Below, piece by piece: positions 34,639-42,179 of a DNA stretch of 47,556 nucleotides; the first letter of the stretch is position 1; every line of letters begins with the position of its first letter. The stretch is from Flavobacterium sp. ov086 (lineage in GTDB: Bacteria > Bacteroidota > Bacteroidia > Flavobacteriales > Flavobacteriaceae): the NCBI RefSeq assembly GCF_900187965.1, contig NZ_FZNL01000033.1:1-47556 (forward strand), in the 5' to 3' direction. The notes under the pieces were generated by a model. That model was given only the letters and a program-made list of their open reading frames with translations, did no database searches and was not told where the DNA came from. The position numbers were made by a program, and so were the translations under genes.

Positions 34639-35238
34639 ATGCAAGAAGCAATTGATTTTCTATCAACCAAAAATCCAATATTTCAGGAAATTATCCAAAA
34701 ATATGGATTACCGCCAATCCCGAAACGCCCGCAAGGTTTCGAAACTTTGGTATTGTTAATTCTCGAGCAACAAGTTTCTATAGATTCGGCGAAAGCCACA
34801 TTCTTAAAAATAAAAGCTTATACAACTTGTAATCCCGAAACTATGTCAGTTTTACCGGATGAAGAATTTAGAAACCTTGGTGTAAGCCGTCAAAAAACGA
34901 AGTACATCAAAATCTTAGCCGATGCCGTTTTAAATCAAGAATTAGATATAGAGAGTTTAGCGACAAAATCCGCTGAACAAGTTCGGGAAGAGTTGATAAA
35001 GCTCAAAGGCATCGGAAATTGGACTATTGATATCTACCTGATGTTTTGCCTCCAGGAACCGGATTTGATTCCGTTGGGAGATATTGCGGTTGTAAATACA
35101 ATCAAAGAATTGCTTGATATTCACGACAAACAAGAAATGGAAATTCATGCCAAACAATGGAGTCCGTATCGATCTTATGCCACATATTTACTTTGGCATT
35201 ATTACTTAAATAAGCGAAACAGAAAAATTACATATTAA
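34639..35238 (+). CDS. AlkA-like DNA-3-methyladenine glycosylase (HhH-GPD)
   Basis: A 199-residue base-excision enzyme. The helix-hairpin-helix is at 122-130 (LKGIGNWTI) and the catalytic Asp is Asp148 (PLGDIAV). It is shorter than E. coli AlkA because it lacks the N-terminal TBP-like domain, so it is of the compact HhH-GPD type. It would remove alkylated adenine or related bases. No repair genes are adjacent. Confidence 0.9.
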   Translation: MQEAIDFLSTKNPIFQEIIQKYGLPPIPKRPQGFETLVLLILEQQVSIDSAKATFLKIKAYTTCNPETMSVLPDEEFRNLGVSRQKTKYIKILADAVLNQELDIESLATKSAEQVREELIKLKGIGNWTIDIYLMFCLQEPDLIPLGDIAVVNTIKELLDIHDKQEMEIHAKQWSPYRSYATYLLWHYYLNKRNRKITY

Positions 35239-35285
35239 CTGGCTGTTATTTAAAAGAAAAGTGCGTAGATTAATGCAGTTTTTTA

Positions 35286-35315
35286 TTGTAAAAAAGGATT
35301 CTTTAGTTACTTTTG
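35286..35315 (+). promoter_or_regulatory. Promoter for ppa
   Basis: TTG at 35286-35288 and TACTTTTG at 35308-35315 are separated by 19 bases, a full match to the Bacteroidota consensus. The ATG follows 33 bases on. It is the clearest promoter in the window. Confidence 0.65.
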
Positions 35316-35348
35316 CAATCGAATTTATAGAAAAAATAAAAAACGAAA

Positions 35349-35879
35349 ATGACCGCAGACAAACTAACGACTTTCGATGTATTGATCGAAATACCAAGAG
35401 GAAGCAGAAATAAATATGAGTACGATTTTGAAATCAAAAGAATGCGTTTCGACAGAATGTTATTCTCTTCAATGATGTACCCTGCAGATTATGGATTTAT
35501 TCCTGAAACTTTAGCTCTTGATGGTGATCCTCTTGATGTATTGGTTTTGATAAACGAACCAACTTTTCCTGGATGTGTTATAGAAGTAAAACCAATTGGT
35601 GTTTTTCATATGGCAGACGATAAAGGACCAGACGAGAAAATTATTTGTGTACCAGTTTCAGATCCAATCTGGAATTCATTAAATGACCTTTCAGATATTA
35701 ATGGACACTTATTGAAAGAAATCGAGCATTTCTTCCAGGTTTACAAAGATCTTGAAAACAAACAAGTAGATGTTGAAGGTTGGGGAGACGTAAACGAAGC
35801 TTTTACAATTATTGCTGAGTGTACTAAGCGTTTTAACGATATTGAAAACAAACCAGAGGGATTATTTAGTATTAAATAA
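35349..35879 (+). CDS. ppa: Soluble inorganic pyrophosphatase (family I)
   Basis: A 176-residue cytosolic enzyme hydrolysing pyrophosphate with Mg2+. Signature residues include IEIPRGSRNKYEYD, YPADYGFIPETLALDGDPLDVLV (Asp58, Asp60, Asp63 bind metal), DDKGPDEKIICV and the terminal EHFFQVYKDLE region. The length and motifs are those of prokaryotic family I. It lies 113 bases upstream of the membrane pyrophosphatase gene with a terminator between, so the two are separate units. Confidence 0.96.
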   Translation: MTADKLTTFDVLIEIPRGSRNKYEYDFEIKRMRFDRMLFSSMMYPADYGFIPETLALDGDPLDVLVLINEPTFPGCVIEVKPIGVFHMADDKGPDEKIICVPVSDPIWNSLNDLSDINGHLLKEIEHFFQVYKDLENKQVDVEGWGDVNEAFTIIAECTKRFNDIENKPEGLFSIK

Positions 35880-35900
35880 TTTTTGCCCTATTCTATTATA

Positions 35901-35936
35901 AAAAAAGCAATACTCCGTCAGGAGTATTGCTTTTTT
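35901..35936 (+). terminator. Intrinsic terminator of ppa
   Basis: A 10-bp stem (arms GCAATACTCC and GGAGTATTGC around GTCA), with a leading A-tract and trailing T-tract. Confidence 0.85.
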
Positions 35937-35992
35937 GTTTAAATTCGTTTTAGTTAGTTTATTGACTATTAACCAAAAACCGTTAAAATATT

Positions 35993-38539
35993 ATGAATGC
36001 ATTTATGATTTACTTGCCAATTGTTATGGCAATTATAGGATTACTTTTCATGGGAATAAAAAGGACTTGGGTTTTAAAACAAGATGCGGGTGATGGCAAA
36101 ATGAAAGAGATTTCAGATCACATTTACGAAGGTGCTCTCGCATTTTTAAAAGCCGAATATCGATTATTGACTTTTTTTGTAATTGGCGCCAGTTTAGTTT
36201 TAGCCGGAATTTCTTTTATCGTTCCTACCACACATATATTAATAGTTGTAGCTTTTATTTTTGGTGCATTCTTCTCTGCTTTAGCTGGAAATATGGGAAT
36301 GAAAATAGCTACTAAAACGAATGTTAGAACAACTCAGGCTGCTCGTACAAGTTTACCACAAGCCTTGAAAGTTTCTTTTGGCGGTGGAACAGTAATGGGA
36401 CTTGGTGTTGCAGGTTTAGCAGTTTTAGGTCTAACAGGATTCTTTATTGTTTTCTTTCAAGTATTTATGAACGGAGTTTGGACTTCATCTGAAGATATGA
36501 CCAAAGTTTTGGAGACTTTAGCGGGATTTTCACTTGGTGCAGAATCAATTGCATTGTTTGCCAGAGTTGGTGGTGGAATCTACACAAAAGCAGCCGATGT
36601 TGGTGCTGATTTAGTAGGTAAAGTTGAAGCCGGAATCCCGGAAGATGATCCTCGTAATCCTGCTACAATTGCAGATAACGTTGGAGATAATGTTGGAGAC
36701 GTTGCCGGAATGGGAGCAGATTTATTTGGTTCGTATGTAGCAACAGTTTTGGCTGCAATGGTTTTAGGAAACTATGTGATCAAAGATATGGGCGGAAACA
36801 TTCAGGATGTTTTTGGCGGAATAGGTCCAATTTTACTTCCAATGGCAATTGCCGGTTTCGGAATTTTATTCTCGATTATCGGAACTACATTAGTGAAAAT
36901 ATCAGATGATAATGCTAAAGAAGCACAAGTACAAAAAGCTTTAAATATAGGAAACTGGGTTTCGATTGTTTTAACTGCAATTGCCTGTTTCTTCTTAGTA
37001 CAATATATGTTGCCGGAAACGATGCAAATGAGCTTTTTTGGAGAAGGTTCTAAAGATATCTCGTCAATGCGTGTTTTCTACGCCACTTTAGTCGGATTAG
37101 TAGTTGGTGGAGCTATTTCGTCGGTTACAGAATATTATACAGGATTAGGTACAAAACCGGTTATGGCAATTGTACAAAAATCATCGACAGGAGCAGGAAC
37201 AAACGTTATTGCTGGTTTAGCAACAGGAATGATTTCTACATTTCCAACAGTATTATTGTTTGCGGCAGCAATCTGGATTTCGTATGCCTTAGCAGGATTT
37301 TATGGAGTAGCTTTGGCAGCTTCGGCAATGATGGCTACTACAGCGATGCAATTAGCGATTGATGCTTTCGGACCAATATCAGACAATGCTGGAGGAATTG
37401 CCGAAATGAGCGAATTACCAAAAGAAGTTCGTACCAGAACAGATATTTTAGATTCAGTAGGAAACACAACTGCGGCAACCGGAAAAGGTTTTGCAATTGC
37501 ATCCGCAGCATTAACATCTTTAGCATTATTTGCAGCGTATGTTACTTTTACAGGAATTGATGGAATTAATATTTTTAAAGCACCAGTTTTAGCGATGCTT
37601 TTTGTGGGTGGAATGATTCCAGTAGTTTTCTCGGCATTAGCGATGAACTCTGTTGGAAAAGCAGCTATGGATATGGTTTATGAAGTACGTCGTCAGTTTA
37701 AGGAAATTCCGGGAATTATGGAAGGAACCGGAAAACCTGAATACGGAAAATGTGTTGAGATTTCTACAAAAGCTGCTTTACGCGAAATGATGTTGCCAGG
37801 AATCCTGACAATTGGTTTCCCGATTGCAATCGTATTGTTAGGTAAATTAGTTTATGGAAACAACAATCAGTTAATTGCTGAAATGTTAGGAGGATATATG
37901 GCAGGAGTTACAGTTTCCGGAGTGCTTTGGGCAGTTTTTCAAAACAATGCAGGAGGAGCTTGGGACAACGCTAAAAAATCTTTTGAAGCAGGAGTGATGA
38001 TCAATGGAGAAATGACGTATAAAGGTTCTGATGCACACAAAGCAGCAGTAACCGGAGATACAGTTGGAGATCCTTTTAAAGATACTTCTGGACCATCAAT
38101 GAATATCTTGATTAAACTAACTTGTTTAATTGGTTTGGTAGTTGCACCAATTTTAGGAGAAGGACATTCCTCTGGAATGGCTCAAAAAGGTTCTTGTTGT
38201 GTTAAAATGGAAATGCACGCAGGAGGAGTTTCTAAATGCGGAGATATGTCAGGAATGACTAAAGAAGAATGCGCGAAAATGTGCAAAGAAAAAGGATGTA
38301 CAGCTGAAGAAACTGCAAAATGTTTAGCAAATTATGATGCAAACGGAAAATACATGCATCAAAAAACAGATTGTTTTGATACTACTAAATACAGTAAAAA
38401 CAGACTTGAGGTTAATTTATCGACTGTAAATGGTGTAACCGTTGGAACTGTAACGAAAACAGAAAACGGAAAAACAACTACCGAAGTTTATGAAGGAACA
38501 GAAGCTGAAGTAAAAGCAAAAATTGAAGCTGCAAAATAA
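35993..38539 (+). CDS. hppA: Membrane pyrophosphatase, K+-dependent ion pump with Cys-rich tail
   Basis: An 848-residue protein of about 16 membrane helices. The PPi site contains DVGADLVGKVEAGIPEDDPRNPATIADNVGDNVGDVAGMGADLFGSY at about 200-245 and a second acidic cluster near 462-475. The K+-dependence motif is GNTTAATGKG: Ala494 and Gly497 replace the Lys and Thr found in K+-independent pumps. Whether Na+ or H+ is moved cannot be settled. The last 120 residues (about 729-848) are an extension beyond the usual end, with eight cysteines (735, 736, 749, 760, 764, 769, 777, 794). In solved membrane pyrophosphatases both termini face the outside, so this tail should be periplasmic. Confidence 0.93.
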   Translation: MNAFMIYLPIVMAIIGLLFMGIKRTWVLKQDAGDGKMKEISDHIYEGALAFLKAEYRLLTFFVIGASLVLAGISFIVPTTHILIVVAFIFGAFFSALAGNMGMKIATKTNVRTTQAARTSLPQALKVSFGGGTVMGLGVAGLAVLGLTGFFIVFFQVFMNGVWTSSEDMTKVLETLAGFSLGAESIALFARVGGGIYTKAADVGADLVGKVEAGIPEDDPRNPATIADNVGDNVGDVAGMGADLFGSYVATVLAAMVLGNYVIKDMGGNIQDVFGGIGPILLPMAIAGFGILFSIIGTTLVKISDDNAKEAQVQKALNIGNWVSIVLTAIACFFLVQYMLPETMQMSFFGEGSKDISSMRVFYATLVGLVVGGAISSVTEYYTGLGTKPVMAIVQKSSTGAGTNVIAGLATGMISTFPTVLLFAAAIWISYALAGFYGVALAASAMMATTAMQLAIDAFGPISDNAGGIAEMSELPKEVRTRTDILDSVGNTTAATGKGFAIASAALTSLALFAAYVTFTGIDGINIFKAPVLAMLFVGGMIPVVFSALAMNSVGKAAMDMVYEVRRQFKEIPGIMEGTGKPEYGKCVEISTKAALREMMLPGILTIGFPIAIVLLGKLVYGNNNQLIAEMLGGYMAGVTVSGVLWAVFQNNAGGAWDNAKKSFEAGVMINGEMTYKGSDAHKAAVTGDTVGDPFKDTSGPSMNILIKLTCLIGLVVAPILGEGHSSGMAQKGSCCVKMEMHAGGVSKCGDMSGMTKEECAKMCKEKGCTAEETAKCLANYDANGKYMHQKTDCFDTTKYSKNRLEVNLSTVNGVTVGTVTKTENGKTTTEVYEGTEAEVKAKIEAAK

Positions 38540-38584
38540 AAAGACAACTTGATATAATTTTGTCAAAGTTTTTTACGCTCTCAT

Positions 38585-38617
38585 AAACCCGACAGGTTTT
38601 TAAAACCTGTCGGGTTT
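38585..38617. terminator. Palindromic terminator after hppA
   Basis: AAACCCGACAGGTTTT and AAAACCTGTCGGGTTT form a perfect 16-bp inverted repeat around one base. It ends in a short T-run; such CCGACAGG palindromes occur between genes of Flavobacterium. It begins 46 bases past the hppA stop codon. Confidence 0.7.
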
Positions 38618-38667
38618 GGCTTAAATAAGCGAAAATATTTTTAAACTTTGAAAAAAGTTCTATAAAT

Positions 38668-38703
38668 AAAAAATGCCTCTAAATAATTTAGAGGCATTTT
38701 TTT
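38668..38703. terminator. Terminator downstream of higA (first of two near-identical copies)
   Basis: A 36-base element of an A-tract, the arms TGCCTCTAAAT and ATTTAGAGGCA, and a T-tract. It starts four bases past the higA stop codon and can terminate on either strand. The element recurs at 39503-39538 with only the central base changed (A here, T there). Confidence 0.85.
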
Positions 38704-38707
38704 GTTT

Positions 38708-39076
38708 CTAGTGTTTCAACGCATATTCTTTGATTAAAGTTGAGGCGGGAATATGCAATACTTCGGTTAAAATTCTAATCTGTTTTATGTTCAGAGCTCT
38801 TTTGCGTTTAAATATTTCTGAAACTCTTGATCGGCTATTTAAAATTACTCCAAGATCGGCATCTGTAAGTCCGTTTTGCTCCATCATGAATTTAATAGCT
38901 TCAATTGGATCAGGTTCAGGAATTGGATAATGAATTTTTTCATACTTTTCTATAAGTGTTACTAAAATATCTAATTCATCGCCTTCATTTGTGTTTGGTT
39001 TAGCATCAAAAAGTACGTTTACTCTTTCTAGTGCTAAATCATAATCTTTTTCTGTTTTTATAGGTCTTATTTCCAT
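38708..39076 (-). CDS. higA: HigA-type antitoxin (helix-turn-helix)
   Basis: A 122-residue protein. The N-terminal part (about 1-50) is rich in acidic residues and should wrap the toxin. The C-terminal HTH (about 60-118) has NGLTDADLGVILNSRSRVSEIFKRKRALNIKQIRILTEVL. It lies 2 bases after higB, toxin first, which is the order of higBA modules. As in other HigA proteins it should bind its own operator, and an operator-like palindrome lies upstream of higB. Confidence 0.85.
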   Translation of the reverse strand: MEIRPIKTEKDYDLALERVNVLFDAKPNTNEGDELDILVTLIEKYEKIHYPIPEPDPIEAIKFMMEQNGLTDADLGVILNSRSRVSEIFKRKRALNIKQIRILTEVLHIPASTLIKEYALKH

Positions 39077-39078
39077 TT

Positions 39079-39375
39079 TTACAAATTTTTAATGTCTTTC
39101 AAATCGTCATATTCATTATGCGTCCCCACAAACAAAACATAGACTATTTGAGTTTCGTAATTAATTTTTACAATTAAACGATAATGATTCCCACAAATAT
39201 TAAAGACAACTTTATTGCTACCTACAAAATCTGCCGAACCAAAAATAGATTTTATAGCATTAGAATTATTGAAATTATTTTTATCAAAAATTTGATACCA
39301 GGATAATAATTGTTGCTCGGAGTTCGGGAATCGTTTCCAAAAATTCTGCAAGGTTCTTTTTGCTATTATTCTCAT
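39079..39375 (-). CDS. higB: HigB-type mRNA interferase toxin
   Basis: A 98-residue basic protein of the HigB family, which cleaves mRNA at the ribosome. Family segments are MRIIAKRTLQNFWKRFPNSEQQL, IKSIFGSADFVGSNKVVFNICGNHYRLIVKI and the terminal YVLFVGTHNEYDDL. The GNHYRL segment and the terminal FVGTHNEYD are HigB hallmarks. A -7 element (TATATTTG on the minus strand) lies at 39387-39394, and a 17-bp palindrome at 39402-39418. Confidence 0.88.
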   Translation of the reverse strand: MRIIAKRTLQNFWKRFPNSEQQLLSWYQIFDKNNFNNSNAIKSIFGSADFVGSNKVVFNICGNHYRLIVKINYETQIVYVLFVGTHNEYDDLKDIKNL

Positions 39376-39386
39376 AATTAGTTAGG

Positions 39387-39394
39387 CAAATATA
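39387..39394 (-). promoter_or_regulatory. Candidate -7 element for higBA
   Basis: The minus strand reads TATATTTG (TANNTTTG), 12 bases before the higB ATG. The palindromic operator starts 7 bases upstream of it. Confidence 0.5.
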
Positions 39395-39401
39395 GTTGTT
39401 T

Positions 39402-39418
39402 TTTCCCAAATTGGGAAA
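39402..39418. promoter_or_regulatory. Probable HigA operator of higBA
   Basis: TTTCCCAAATTGGGAAA is a 17-bp palindrome with perfect 8-bp arms. It lies between the -7 element and the -33 region of the higBA promoter, where an autoregulatory antitoxin would bind and block polymerase. Confidence 0.55.
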
Positions 39419-39502
39419 TTGATTTTTCAATACTATGAAAATAAGAAATTATTTACAAAAATATTTAATGAAAGTTAAAACTTTGACAAAGCTTCTGGAA
39501 AC

Positions 39503-39538
39503 AAAAAATGCCTCTAAATTATTTAGAGGCATTTTTTT
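39503..39538. terminator. Terminator downstream of the deoxynucleoside kinase gene (second copy)
   Basis: The 36-base element repeats that at 38668-38703 with one change, at the central base. Upstream sequence is also related (TTAAAACTTTGACAAAG here, TTAAACTTTGAAAAAAG there). It serves the kinase on the minus strand. Confidence 0.85.
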
Positions 39539-39567
39539 ATTAGTGTAAATTCGTGAAATTCGTGTTT

Positions 39568-40182
39568 CTAAAATAACCCATTTAATTCAGCATCAATTCT
39601 ATTAATGATGTTTCCTAAGTCTTCCGGATTATCTACGAAATTGATATTGTCAACATCGATAATTAAAAGTTTTCCTTTGTTATAAGTCTGTATCCAGGCT
39701 TCGTATCTTTCGTTCAAACGGCTTAAATAATCGATCGAAATAGAATTCTCATATTCACGTCCGCGTTTGTGGATTTGTCCCACTAAATTAGGAATAGAGC
39801 TTCTTAAATAGATTAATAAATCCGGAGCTTTTACCAAAGATTCCATTAATTCAAAAAGAGAAGTGTAATTTTCAAAATCACGACTTGTCATTAATCCCAT
39901 CGAGTACAAGTTGGGAGCAAAAATGTAAGCATCCTCATAAATCGTTCTGTCTTGGATAATTTTTTTACCGCTTTCGCGAATTTGCTGTACTTGGCGGAAT
40001 CGACTATTCAAGAAATAAATCTGCAAATTAAACGACCAGCGCTCCATTTGATGGTAGAAATCGTCCAGATACGGATTGTCAACTACGTCTTCATAATGAG
40101 GCTCCCATTTAAAATGTTTCGCCAATAATTTAGTTAAAGTAGTTTTTCCTGCGCCTATATTTCCTGCTATTGCTATGTGCAT
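39568..40182 (-). CDS. Deoxynucleoside kinase
   Basis: A 204-residue enzyme of the dCK/dGK family that phosphorylates deoxynucleosides for salvage. The Walker A loop is GNIGAGKT (7-14) and the Asp-Arg motif is QDRTIYED (77-84). HKRGREYENSISIDYLSRLNERYEAW holds the lid arginines. The preference between dA, dG, dC and dT cannot be told. Its ATG overlaps the stop codon of the upstream gene by one base (TAATG), so the two are translationally coupled. Confidence 0.92.
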   Translation of the reverse strand: MHIAIAGNIGAGKTTLTKLLAKHFKWEPHYEDVVDNPYLDDFYHQMERWSFNLQIYFLNSRFRQVQQIRESGKKIIQDRTIYEDAYIFAPNLYSMGLMTSRDFENYTSLFELMESLVKAPDLLIYLRSSIPNLVGQIHKRGREYENSISIDYLSRLNERYEAWIQTYNKGKLLIIDVDNINFVDNPEDLGNIINRIDAELNGLF

Positions 40183-40997
40183 TACGGTATTACGATTTTA
40201 TAATTTGTGATTTCTTTAGATGTAAAAATAGATAAAATTTGGTCTTTGTAGCAGAATTTGTCAAACGATTTTTCTAAAATTTCAATTTCATAAACTGCAT
40301 CCGAATTTGGTTTGCTAATATCTTTAAAATACAACAAATTAGCTTTGCTGAAAATATATTGTTGAGGACTAATAACTTCAAATTTATCAAAATCAGCAAC
40401 TTTTCCTAAGGAAGTCACTTTCCCAAAAATATCGCAGGAAAAGAAATTGTTTTTTTTATCAATCCAGTAGAAAGTATTAAAATCGGTTTGGTAGTATTTT
40501 ATTGATTCTGTTAACGGAGTGGAAACCGTTTTGTATTCATTTTTCAGATAATCAAAAAGTCCAATTTGTTGATTCAAAGTGTTGAAAATCCACAACTGAT
40601 TTTGGGTTGACATTCCAATCGCACTGACAACAATTGGTGTATTGTTTAATGAAAAATTAATTTCTGTCATTTTATTCAGTTGATTGTCTAATAAGACCAC
40701 ACTATTAAAATCATCATAGAACAAAACTAGTTTTAAAGGATTCTGCAAATCAACTTTCGAGATTTCTCCCAAGGAAACATTTTTGTATTCAAGGATTTCT
40801 TTTTCTTTGATTTTACTGAAGACATTGTTTTTTATCTGATAAGAAAAACCAAAAGAATCATAACCTAAAAACTCATCAATATCTGTATTAAAGTGAGAAA
40901 TTTGAGTAGCCTTCATTTTTCCTATCTGTGCAGAAACGGATAGAAAAGAGCCGGTAAGAAAAAGTAGAAATAAAAGTTTACGCACCGTTTTGCTCAT
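40182..40997 (-). CDS. Hypothetical secreted protein, possibly a beta-propeller
   Basis: A 271-residue exported protein with a signal peptide (about 1-24, ending VSAQ). The rest is repetitive in style: LVLFYDDFNSVVLLDNQLNKMTEI, QLWIFNTLNQQIGLFDYL, TFYWIDKKNNFFSCDIFG. These recurring strand units suggest a propeller-like fold, though no family signature is certain. It is linked by TAATG overlap to the deoxynucleoside kinase, although one is exported and the other cytosolic. A -7 element (TACTTTTG on the minus strand) lies at 41035-41042. Confidence 0.8.
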   Translation of the reverse strand: MSKTVRKLLFLLFLTGSFLSVSAQIGKMKATQISHFNTDIDEFLGYDSFGFSYQIKNNVFSKIKEKEILEYKNVSLGEISKVDLQNPLKLVLFYDDFNSVVLLDNQLNKMTEINFSLNNTPIVVSAIGMSTQNQLWIFNTLNQQIGLFDYLKNEYKTVSTPLTESIKYYQTDFNTFYWIDKKNNFFSCDIFGKVTSLGKVADFDKFEVISPQQYIFSKANLLYFKDISKPNSDAVYEIEILEKSFDKFCYKDQILSIFTSKEITNYKIVIP

Positions 40998-41034
40998 AAG
41001 ATTTGGTTTTCTAAAAGAGCCAAATTACAAAAAA

Positions 41035-41042
41035 CAAAAGTA
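41035..41042 (-). promoter_or_regulatory. Candidate -7 element for the secreted protein-kinase pair
   Basis: The minus strand reads TACTTTTG, 38 bases before the ATG. No TTG is seen at the right spacing. Confidence 0.35.
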
Positions 41043-41161
41043 GGAAGGTACTTAAATAGGGTAGATTTAGATGATTTTGTTTTTTGAAGCTTTTTTAATG
41101 TAATGGTCTTAATAATAAGCAGTTTAGTCTATATCATAAGGGCATTGATATATTTAACTTT

Positions 41162-41189
41162 TTGGATCTTAAAATTAATAATACATTTG
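41162..41189 (+). promoter_or_regulatory. Candidate promoter for the GLPGLI gene
   Basis: TTG at 41162-41164 and TACATTTG at 41182-41189 are separated by 17 bases, near the consensus spacing. The ATG follows at 41233. Confidence 0.45.
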
Positions 41190-41232
41190 AATGTAAGTTT
41201 TATCGGATTTACTGAATTTAAAAGAAAATACA

Positions 41233-42147
41233 ATGAAAAATATAGTTTTATATATGTCTTTGATGCTTGTTTTTGTGCAGGCTCAGGCGCAGAAAGATTT
41301 TCAGGGAATGGCTGTTTATGAGTCAAAAACACAAGCGCCTAAGTTTGAAGGTATGCGTGGCAATCGAGATATCACGCCAGAAATGCAAAAGAACATGGAA
41401 GAGCGAATGAAAAAAATGCTGGAGAAAACTTTTATTCTAAACTTCGATAAATCCGCTTCTATATATAAAGAAGAAGAAAAACTCGAAACTCCGGGGCAAC
41501 AAGGCGGTGGAATGAGAATCATGATGAATTCGTTTATGGGCGGCGGCGGAACTTTTTATAAAGATGTAAAAAGTAAATCGTACACAGTCGACAAGGAATT
41601 TATGGGAAAAGAATTTTTGGTGGTAGATTCTTTGCCAAAATTAAACTGGAAACTAGAACAGGAAACCAAGCAAATTGGCGGATATATTTGCTATAAAGCG
41701 ACAGCTGTAAAAGAACCAAGCAAAACTGATTTTAGAAATTTCAGACGAAAAAATAAGGATGATAAAAAACCTGAAGAAAAGAAAGACGATGTAAAGAAAA
41801 CGTCGGGGGAAACGAAAACCAATTTTGAAGATAATTTTGAAATGCCAAAAGAAATTATTGTCACAGCTTGGTATTCGCCAGAAATCCCGGTGAATCAGGG
41901 ACCTGAGAATTATTGGGGTTTACCTGGTTTAATTCTGGAAATCAATGATGGAAAAACAACCATTTTATGTTCAAAAATTGTTTTGAATGCTAAAGATAAA
42001 GTTGAAATAAAACCCTCTAAAAAAGGAAAAGTGGTTTCGCAGAAAGAATACGATGAAACCGTAATTAAAAAAATGGAAGAGTTTAGAGAAATGAATCGCG
42101 GGCGCGAAGGCGGTCCCGGAGGTGGTCCTGTTATGATCAGACGATAA
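41233..42147 (+). CDS. GLPGLI family secreted protein
   Basis: A 304-residue exported protein (signal about 1-19, ending AQAQ). It carries the family-naming motif YWGLPGLILEIND at about residues 226-238. Between them lies a highly charged Lys/Glu/Asp tract (KNKDDKKPEEKKDDVKK). The C-terminus is Gly/Arg-rich (GRGREGGPGGGPVMIRR). Members are widespread in Bacteroidota, have no known function, and commonly lie upstream of a carboxypeptidase-fused receptor, as here (32-base gap). Confidence 0.9.
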   Translation: MKNIVLYMSLMLVFVQAQAQKDFQGMAVYESKTQAPKFEGMRGNRDITPEMQKNMEERMKKMLEKTFILNFDKSASIYKEEEKLETPGQQGGGMRIMMNSFMGGGGTFYKDVKSKSYTVDKEFMGKEFLVVDSLPKLNWKLEQETKQIGGYICYKATAVKEPSKTDFRNFRRKNKDDKKPEEKKDDVKKTSGETKTNFEDNFEMPKEIIVTAWYSPEIPVNQGPENYWGLPGLILEINDGKTTILCSKIVLNAKDKVEIKPSKKGKVVSQKEYDETVIKKMEEFREMNRGREGGPGGGPVMIRR

Positions 42148-42179
42148 ACTTTAAGCACATTCATCTTTATTTTTTTTCA

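Noticed and set aside
38585..38617. CRISPR-like or attachment-site palindrome after hppA
   Set aside because: It is a single copy with no spacers or integrase nearby; its position and T-run fit a terminator.
41103..41332. Short frames across the GLPGLI promoter region
   Set aside because: They overlap the GLPGLI signal peptide in other frames and the candidate promoter; no family.
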